From positions 1 through 10,203 of the forward strand of contig JAIRUL010000095.1 of assembly GCA_031254445.1 (NCBI GenBank): 10,203 nt of DNA, given 5' to 3'. A program made the translations under genes and the position numbers. Positions 6,098 through 10,203 of the stretch are shown here, in pieces. Each line of letters starts with the position of its first letter. Position 1 is the stretch's first letter. Source of the DNA: Chitinispirillales bacterium (lineage in GTDB: Bacteria; Fibrobacterota; Chitinivibrionia; Chitinivibrionales; Chitinispirillaceae). Under the pieces are notes generated by a model, which saw only the letters and a list, made by a program, of their open reading frames with translations, was not told the origin of the DNA and made no database searches.

Positions 6098-6140
6098 GCC
6101 GCAAGCGGCTGGGGGCGGCGCCAAGCGGTGGCCTTGCGGC
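6098..6140. repeat. GC-rich inverted repeat just after the FISUMP stop
   Basis: GCCGCAAG (6098-6105) and CTTGCGGC (6133-6140) are perfect 8-bp complements around a GC-rich 27-nt interval. A second overlapping pair is AGCGGT (6124-6129) with ACCGCT (6142-6147). The structure begins 14 nt after the stop codon. There is no downstream T-run, so intrinsic termination is doubtful. Confidence 0.5.
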
Positions 6141-6154
6141 TACCGCTCGACGCT

Positions 6155-6901
6155 TCAGTCCTGGGCAACGCACCGCACCGAGTGCCCGTTACTCTTGCTG
6201 TTGGAGTACTCGTACACGAGGTCGTAGTTGCCGTCCATGAGCCAGCCGTACGCGAATCCGCTCCCGTACTCCGTGGCGCTCCACCAGTCGCCGTAGCGGC
6301 CGACATCGTAGAAGCTGCCGTCGCCGTAGTTGCGGCCGCCGCCCGGCAGGGCCGAAAAGCCGAATTCATCAGTCCCATTACCGATCTCGTCATTGTGATC
6401 ACCCCAACCCGTTTTTGATTTAAGCTTTTTCCCCGCAATTTCCCAACCGCCCGCATAGTTCACCAAAATTCTCCATTCTGCCGTATCCGGCAGATTCCAG
6501 CCGCTTGGACAAGCTTTCATCGCAGCGTTCCAATCATACAGCCTACCGTATTTAACGCAACTATCAGAGCCACTGCCGTAACACCAACTACTATCCGTAC
6601 TCGTTGCAGTAATTGCAAAATTAAGGTTCTCCGCCATCCACGTTAAGCGGCCGATTTTTACCGTGCGGTAGCTTTTACCGTCTCTGCTGTCGTGGAGAGT
6701 TGGCCCGGCGATTTTACCTGTCTGGGGATATCTATTATCGAGAAACGCGCCCACCTTGCCGCTTGGCCCGTTGTTAATCCCGCTGTCGTCGCACCCTACA
6801 AAGACAACCGCCGCTGCTACGGCGGCTCCAACCGCGAGCAGCGCGCACACGCGCAGGCTAAGGCGCTTTTTGTTTTGGCCGTCCGGTACAGATTTTTTCA
6901 T
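6155..6901 (-). CDS. FISUMP-domain lipoprotein
   Basis: The 248-aa protein has a basic N-terminus, a hydrophobic segment (about 17-36) and a likely lipobox FVGC with Cys-37, so it is probably an exported lipoprotein. Residues about 72-246 form a Fibrobacter succinogenes major paralogous (FISUMP) domain: GKSYRTVKIGRLTWMAENLN, CYGSGSDSCVKYGRLYDW, ACPSGWNLPDTAEW, GFSALPGGGR, WWSATEY and the terminal SVRCVAQD. The function of the domain is not established; surface binding is often supposed. ATG 6901 is preferred over an ATG 30 nt upstream because GGAGGG lies 4 nt before it and the signal sequence then starts normally. It lies 56 bp after the beta-barrel gene, likely in one operon. The last 200 bp of the gene are visibly more GC rich than the rest. 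Confidence 0.93.
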   Translation of the reverse strand: MKKSVPDGQNKKRLSLRVCALLAVGAAVAAAVVFVGCDDSGINNGPSGKVGAFLDNRYPQTGKIAGPTLHDSRDGKSYRTVKIGRLTWMAENLNFAITATSTDSSWCYGSGSDSCVKYGRLYDWNAAMKACPSGWNLPDTAEWRILVNYAGGWEIAGKKLKSKTGWGDHNDEIGNGTDEFGFSALPGGGRNYGDGSFYDVGRYGDWWSATEYGSGFAYGWLMDGNYDLVYEYSNSKSNGHSVRCVAQD

Positions 6902-6957
6902 AATTCCCTCCGTATGTTTGTGGTTTTTCATTAGTTAGCCGCCCTGCCGTTGCCCAA

Positions 6958-8088
6958 TCAAAACCGCGCCCCCGCGCCCGCCCTGATCGTCAGCCCGTGC
7001 CCAAGCCTTGCCTTAGCGCCATCCTCCGGTCCCTCCGACCTCTCGAACGCGTTTGCCGTTCTCGCCCCGTAGAGCAGTTCGGCGCGCAGGTACGCGGTCT
7101 CGTTTAAGTCTATGTCGGCCCCGCCGCCGAGCTTGACCCACAGCGCGCTGAGGTCTCCCGCTTTGGAGCGCCCATATAAGCCGTCGAACAGGTAATCGCT
7201 CCTGCCCTCGCCGGTCAGCTTGCCGGAGATAGACGCTTCGTATTCGATACCGGCCAGCGGGAACGCCTTGATTTTTCCTATGGCTAGAGGGTACTTGGCG
7301 AACGCGCCGATGTTTATGGACGAGCGGCTCATATCGGGCAGGTTTTGGGGATAATTTGGGCTTTTCCACTTTCCGCCCCCGGCGTAGTAGGCGACGAGCG
7401 CTTCGGCGTAGGCGGCGTCGAAGAAGAGGAACGCCCCGCCGCCGAGGCACGGCATTTTTATCTGCCCGCCGTCCGCGCCGCTCCACGTTATCCCGCCGCC
7501 GAAGTCGCCCGAAAAGAGCGCGCCGCCCCCCGCGCTGAACCCTATTTTCGGCTTGGGCGCGGGCTGGGCTGCGGCAGGCGTAGCGGCAGCGGGTTCCGGC
7601 TGTTCGCCGAACATGATTTTGGCCACGGCGTTGGAGACCTGCGTGAGGTCGTCAATCGTCTTGAGCGGGCTTGCGGACTCGCCGATGAAAGCGACCTCGG
7701 CCGTCTCGACGTCCACGATGCGGGCTGAGACTTGGTAGGAGCCGAAGGCGGGGGTGATGTCGGCGATGCAGACGAACTTGACGCCGAACTGCTTGCCCAG
7801 CTCGCTTATCTGGCTGTCGTCTATCGCGCCGCTGCGCTGTTTTGTCTGCTCCTTGTCTATTTCATCGAGGAAGGAGCTTGAGCGTTCGATGCCCTTGTAG
7901 CGCCCGCTGTTGACTAAGGAGGCGAGCATCCGCGTGCCGAGCGCTTTCTTCTCGTTGTCGGGGACGTCGCCTGTAACGTAGACGGCGATACGGGGCAGCT
8001 CTTGGCCTTGGGCGAAAGCCGCCGCCGCGCTAAGGGCGAGGAGCAGCAGGGTTTGGGCAATTCTTTTCATTGCGTTTTTCTTTGGCAT
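6958..8088 (-). CDS. Outer-membrane protein with CsgG/LpoB-like N-terminal domain and beta-barrel C-terminus
   Basis: The 376-aa product has a Sec signal (basic start, LLLLALSAAAAFAQ, cleavage near residue 27). Residues about 32-160 form a CsgG/LpoB-like periplasmic domain: PRIAVYVTGDV, SGRYKGIERS, ISELGKQFGVKFVCIADI, then the strand pair SYQVSARIVDVETAEVAFIG. A Pro/Ala-rich linker (162-181) leads to about 190 residues of Gly/aromatic amphipathic strands ending in Phe-376, as expected for a Bam-assembled beta-barrel. It may link a periplasmic sensor or scaffold to the outer membrane; no substrate can be named. Two starts fit, ATG 8088 and ATG 8070 (MKRIAQ); neither has a strong ribosome site, and the shorter one gives a more standard signal peptide. 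The FISUMP lipoprotein gene follows. Confidence 0.9.
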   Translation of the reverse strand: MPKKNAMKRIAQTLLLLALSAAAAFAQGQELPRIAVYVTGDVPDNEKKALGTRMLASLVNSGRYKGIERSSSFLDEIDKEQTKQRSGAIDDSQISELGKQFGVKFVCIADITPAFGSYQVSARIVDVETAEVAFIGESASPLKTIDDLTQVSNAVAKIMFGEQPEPAAATPAAAQPAPKPKIGFSAGGGALFSGDFGGGITWSGADGGQIKMPCLGGGAFLFFDAAYAEALVAYYAGGGKWKSPNYPQNLPDMSRSSINIGAFAKYPLAIGKIKAFPLAGIEYEASISGKLTGEGRSDYLFDGLYGRSKAGDLSALWVKLGGGADIDLNETAYLRAELLYGARTANAFERSEGPEDGAKARLGHGLTIRAGAGARF

Positions 8089-8125
8089 GGTCTAAGCCGT
8101 TTCATTGTTTGTGTTGGTATGGTTG

Positions 8126-8154
8126 TTTGTATAAATATAAACATAACTAGACAA
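8126..8154 (-). promoter_or_regulatory. Candidate promoter for the beta-barrel/FISUMP operon
   Basis: On the minus strand TTGTCT (8154-8149) and TACAAA (8131-8126) are 17 bp apart, each matching consensus at 4 of 6, in an A/T-rich stretch 40 bp before the start codon. An alternative -10 could lie in the TATATTTA sequence nearby. Confidence 0.35.
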
Positions 8155-8272
8155 TGCAAAAAACGGCGTTCTGCACAATGCCCGTAAAAGCGCATTAAAC
8201 GGCGTTTTGGCGCATATGCGCTGAGGGGTAGCAAAAAGGGTATTTTGTCGATAAACAGGCCGTAGAGAGCCT

Positions 8273-8488
8273 CTAAACGCTCGTAGAGGGCAATTTTGCG
8301 GGGGGGGGGGGGGCACTAAAAGTGGTTGGTTTGTAGGAAGTTTCGGGGGGGGTATTAGTATTGTTAAAGAAATACAAGCAGTAGTTTTTAAGTATAGGCA
8401 TAGGGGTCATGTTTCCGTGGGTTTTTGCCTGAAACATGGTAAACAACAATATGAATAATAGAACAAGCGTAGTCAACCCGGCCGTCAT
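8273..8488 (-). CDS. Possible small membrane peptide containing poly-C tracts
   Basis: The ATG at 8488 has a good ribosome site (AGAGGAG, 5 nt away). The 71-aa product has one hydrophobic segment (residues 4-19, GLTTLVLLFILLFTMF), followed by a polar, Pro/Thr-rich tail. Two homopolymers lie in frame: C8 (8352-8345) and C14 (8313-8300), the second encoding APPPPA. Gain or loss of one base would change the tail. Single-span peptides of this type include type I toxins and small envelope proteins, but no family is recognised. The good ribosome site and the hydrophobic helix support a real gene; the homopolymer tail argues for caution. Confidence 0.4.
   Translation of the reverse strand: MTAGLTTLVLLFILLFTMFQAKTHGNMTPMPILKNYCLYFFNNTNTPPETSYKPTTFSAPPPPAKLPSTSV
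8300..8313. repeat. Homopolymer G14 tract
   Basis: Fourteen consecutive G on the plus strand. A second run of eight G is at 8345-8352. Tracts of this length are prone to slipped-strand mispairing and also to sequencing error, so the exact length given is uncertain. Confidence 0.85.
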
Positions 8489-8934
8489 CACCGCTCCTCT
8501 TTTTGCAATGTATATGTTTCCCCTAGGGCTGTGCCTATGGGATGCCACAACTATTCAACATATATTACGGCGCTCTGCAATGCAAGAAAAAAGAATTATT
8601 TTTTCGGGCGGGGAGAATGCCTGTAAAGCCAAAGTCTTTAAAATCTTTAAAACTTTAAAGTCAAAGCCTTAAAAATCTTTTTCAGACGAAGCCTACGGCT
8701 TCATAACGTGTGGCGGCTAAAGCCGCCACACAAAGTCAAAGTAAAAGGCGGCGGGGTACGGCGTGTTGACGTTGACTTTGACGTTGTGTGGCGGCTCTGC
8801 GCCACACGTTATGAAGCCGTAGGCTTCGTCTGAAAAAAAGAATTTGACTTTTATAGGCTTTAAAGAACATGCCGGCATTAGCCCCGTCCCCAAATATGCG
8901 TTATAGCCCCTGCGCTTGCATTCTTGCGCGAGCG
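8489..8934. other. Intergenic stretch with palindromic element, no convincing gene
   Basis: From 8489 to 8677 the sequence is A/T rich, with repeated CTTTAAA-type words at 8637-8662, and probably holds the promoter of the small 8488 peptide. From 8678 to 8837 lies the 160-bp palindromic element. From 8838 to 8934 there is a 10-bp palindrome ATGCCGGCAT (8869-8878) and one copy of a 24-bp direct repeat. A minus-strand frame at 8717-8938 crosses the palindrome and is not credible as a gene. Confidence 0.7.
8678..8837. mobile_element. MITE-like palindromic element with perfect 38-bp inverted ends
   Basis: Positions 8678-8715 and 8800-8837 are perfect reverse complements, starting TTTTTCAGACGAAGCC. 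Each arm is itself foldable: GAAGCC-TAC-GGCTTC near the outer end, then GTGTGGCGGCT-AA-AGCCGCCACAC (8708-8731) on the left and GTGTGGCG/CGCCACAC (8786-8807) on the right. The inverted similarity continues with mismatches into the interior (ACAAAGTCAAAGT against ACAACGTCAAAGT). The core is about 50 bp and encodes nothing. No clear target-site duplication is visible. It may be a non-autonomous transposable element or a large RNA hairpin. Confidence 0.75.
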
Positions 8935-9275
8935 TCATGGCGTTTTCCTTACCCCCATAATTTTAGCGATGGTTTCGGCGTCTATCCCTTCGACGGCCAT
9001 AGCTTTTGCCGTGAGATTTCGTTCCTCAGCGAGAGTTTTAGCCGCCGCTTTTCGTTCCTCAGCTATAGCGTCTTTCAGGCGCTTTTTCGCCGCCGCCCGT
9101 TCTTCCGTCCGTCCTTCCGCGCGGCCTTCGTCTTTGGCGTAGTCCAGCTCCGACGATTTGTCCCTTGCGGCTTTGAGGCGGTCTTCGTAGAATGCCCTCG
9201 CTTCGGCGTTGGCGCTGGTGTTGGCGAGCGCGTTTAGGGCTTTGGCTAAATGCTTGCATTCTTGCGCTAGCGTCA
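8914..9275. repeat. 24-bp direct repeat inside and at the end of the nuclease gene
   Basis: Positions 8914-8937 and 9252-9275 match at 23 of 24 bases. The inner copy encodes VTLAQECK within the nuclease (residues 197-204); the outer copy overlaps its stop codon and in the shifted frame starting at ATG 8938 encodes MTLAQECK. The rest of the interval is not part of the repeat. Confidence 0.85.
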
Positions 9276-9864
9276 CAAAGTCCTCCTTTTTGCTTGCGTT
9301 TATGAACCTGAGCCAGTCCACGAGGCGGCTGTTGCTGTTTTTGGGCAGCTTTGACAGCTCTAGGACATGGATCGTCTTCAGCCCGTGGAGCTCGAAGTGT
9401 TTGGTCTTTTCCAGCGTCCCGAACTCGCTGTGGTACTCCTTTGTCTCCGGCAGCATGGTGTGCTTGGAGACGAGGATCATCACAGTCGGGGCGAGCTTGT
9501 TGTATTTGTCGCCCTCTTCGAGCTGTCCGGCTATCCACTTACTAATATAGTATTCCGCGCGGTTGCGGATGTCTTTTTTGTTTTCCACCTGCATTTCGAT
9601 GTTGACTAATTTTTTGCTGCGTAGGCGCAGCTTGACGTCAAGCACGCTCTGCTTGTCTTTGAGGTGTTCGCGCTTTAGGTGCGGGTCTAGGAGCGTTATG
9701 TCGCGGGCGAGGACTTTGAACCCCAGCACAGCGGTCAGGAACGCGGCGAGGATGCCTTTGCGCCGCTCGTCGCCGAAGAGCAGCTTGAAGACGACATCGA
9801 CGATCGGCGGGAGGAATTCGGGGGTGCGGCGGGGATTGGGCGTCTTGCTTTTTCTTACGCACAT
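8935..9864 (-). CDS. Rpn/YhgA-like PD-(D/E)XK nuclease (transposase-related family)
   Basis: Residues 16-190 match the Rpn/PDDEXK-family transposase pattern: IVDVVFKLLFGDERRKGILA, then LTAVLG, and the nuclease core with Asp-76 (VLDVKLRL), Glu-90 and Gln-92 (VNIEMQVENK), and NRAEYYISKWIAGQL. E. coli Rpn proteins are DNA endonucleases that promote RecA-independent recombination. Residues 245-290 form a highly charged Glu/Arg/Ala helix, and the end (GIDAETIAKIMGV) resembles the short tail common in the family. I chose ATG 9864 (309 aa) because homologs begin a few residues before the VDxVFK motif; an open frame reaches back to 10044, but that part reads as repetitive leader and has no family resemblance. 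GGGAG lies 12 nt upstream, a distant ribosome site. These genes are often multicopy in gut bacteria. Confidence 0.85.
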   Translation of the reverse strand: MCVRKSKTPNPRRTPEFLPPIVDVVFKLLFGDERRKGILAAFLTAVLGFKVLARDITLLDPHLKREHLKDKQSVLDVKLRLRSKKLVNIEMQVENKKDIRNRAEYYISKWIAGQLEEGDKYNKLAPTVMILVSKHTMLPETKEYHSEFGTLEKTKHFELHGLKTIHVLELSKLPKNSNSRLVDWLRFINASKKEDFVTLAQECKHLAKALNALANTSANAEARAFYEDRLKAARDKSSELDYAKDEGRAEGRTEERAAAKKRLKDAIAEERKAAAKTLAEERNLTAKAMAVEGIDAETIAKIMGVRKTP

Positions 9865-9937
9865 AGCAATAAATAGCTCCCATCTCTCCGCATTGTCGGC
9901 GGAAATAGATTTTATGGAAATTAGACAACGGTAGGGC

Positions 9938-9951
9938 CGGATATATATCCG
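9938..9951. repeat. Perfect 14-bp palindrome, REP-like hairpin
   Basis: CGGATATATATCCG is perfectly self-complementary and flanked by GGGC and CCC, so the arms extend with a mismatch. It lies in the nuclease leader, about 74 nt before the start codon. The shape is like short dispersed GGGCGGAT/ATCCGCCC hairpins seen in many genomes. Confidence 0.5.
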
Positions 9952-9961
9952 CCCATTTTTC

Positions 9962-10107
9962 ATTGATACAGCAGGAACGACGAGAGAGCGCCGGGGTAAA
10001 GCTGTTGGCGTGTATTGATACGGCATTTGACGCCGTGTAGACACAACCGAAACGACGAGATTTCACCTAAAAACGGTGGGGTATACATAGCGTTGCCGCA
10101 TTGATAC
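9962..10107 (-). repeat. Degenerate repeats GTATCAAT / TCTCGTCGTT in the nuclease leader
   Basis: On the minus strand the order is GTATCAAT, a GCAAC-like word, TACCCC, TCTCGTCGTT, and then again GTATCAAT, CCAAC, TACCCC, TCTCGTCGTT, followed by a third GTATCAAT. Unit lengths differ (86 and 52 nt between the GTATCAAT words). A small hairpin ACGGC/GCCGT lies by the middle copy (10020-10036). Confidence 0.55.
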
Positions 10108-10122
10108 CGTAGAGATAAGGTA

Positions 10123-10151
10123 AAAATAGCATTTTGCAACGAGTATGTCAA
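10123..10151 (-). promoter_or_regulatory. Sigma70-like promoter upstream of the nuclease
   Basis: Perfect -35 TTGACA (10151-10146) and TATTTT (10128-10123; 4 of 6) are spaced by 17 bp on the minus strand. Transcription would begin near 10116 and cross about 250 nt of repetitive leader before the start at 9864. Confidence 0.55.
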
Positions 10152-10203
10152 GGCCGCCGTCGAAAAAATACGGCTCCACGGGGATCGCGGCGTTACGGGG
10201 CGG

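Larger units (their letters stand above)
9865..10203. other. Leader and promoter region of the nuclease gene
   Basis: No gene is supported here. On the minus strand it holds a promoter (10151-10123), a long leader with three GTATCAAT words (10107-10100, 10021-10014, 9969-9962), two TCTCGTCGTT words (10060-10051, 9985-9976) and a 14-bp palindrome (9938-9951). The remaining 52 bp at the window edge are GC rich and show nothing recognisable. Confidence 0.6.

Noticed and set aside
5962..6456. 164-aa minus-strand frame overlapping the FISUMP gene
   Set aside because: It is the FISUMP gene read in a wrong frame; only its last 18 codons are considered as a separate micro-ORF.
8436..8672. 78-aa plus-strand frame
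   Set aside because: It lacks a ribosome site and overlaps the better supported minus-strand peptide and A/T-rich repeats.
8717..8938. 73-aa minus-strand frame starting MTLAQECK
   Set aside because: It lies largely in the 160-bp palindrome, and its start is explained by the 24-bp repeat, so it is probably not a gene.
9865..10044. 60-residue N-terminal extension of the nuclease
   Set aside because: The extension translates repetitive leader sequence with no family similarity; Rpn homologs start near the VDxVFK motif.
9962..10107. Possible CRISPR array from the repeated GTATCAAT words
   Set aside because: The repeats are short, degenerate and unevenly spaced, with no uniform repeat-spacer pattern and no cas genes.

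Overview
The window looks like a bacterial chromosome segment, most likely from Fibrobacterota or a similar gut-associated Gram-negative lineage. The support is a FISUMP-family lipoprotein (a family named after Fibrobacter succinogenes), two secreted proteins with a CsgG/LpoB-like domain, one of them ending in an apparent outer-membrane beta-barrel with a C-terminal Phe, and an Rpn-type nuclease. The taxonomic call is inference; no rRNA or other marker gene is present. I see no rRNA, tRNA, CRISPR array or intact transposase.

Layout. Positions 1-1223 (minus) hold the 5' part of a secreted protein with a CsgG/LpoB-like domain followed by TPRs, whose TPR DNA is a near-perfect 102-bp tandem repeat. 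It overlaps by 4 nt an upstream unknown gene (1220-1678, minus), which is preceded by a small acidic antitoxin-like gene (1724-1966, minus). A divergent control region at about 1967-2186 separates these from the one clear metabolic unit: a tightly overlapped plus-strand operon of serine O-acetyltransferase (cysE, 2187-3128), cysteine synthase (3118-4017) and a JAMM/M67 metallopeptidase (4017-4448). This trio makes O-acetylserine and then cysteine. The JAMM partner and a CysM-like substrate loop in the synthase suggest sulfide delivery by a ThiS/CysO-type thiocarboxylate carrier, but no such carrier lies in the window.

From 4609 on, every convincing gene is on the minus strand: a PIN-domain (VapC-like) toxin gene with a small overlapping downstream partner (4609-5315), an unrecognised 130-aa gene (5546-5938), and an apparent two-gene envelope unit, transcribed as CsgG/LpoB-like beta-barrel protein (6958-8088) then FISUMP lipoprotein (6155-6901). 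A possible 71-aa membrane peptide (8273-8488) contains two homopolymer C tracts. The Rpn-type PD-(D/E)XK nuclease (8935-9864) is read from a good sigma70-like promoter at about 10123-10151 through a roughly 250-nt leader.

The least ordinary parts lie between the genes: a 160-bp MITE-like palindrome with perfect 38-bp inverted ends (8678-8837), a G14 and a G8 tract (8300-8352), a 24-bp imperfect direct repeat linking the inside and the end of the nuclease gene, a degenerate repeat in the nuclease leader, a G-quadruplex motif downstream of the FISUMP gene, and an abrupt base-composition change inside the FISUMP gene that could reflect recombination between paralogs or diversification by a retroelement. 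The accessory character (toxin-antitoxin-like genes, Rpn nuclease, repeats) surrounds a conserved cysteine operon.
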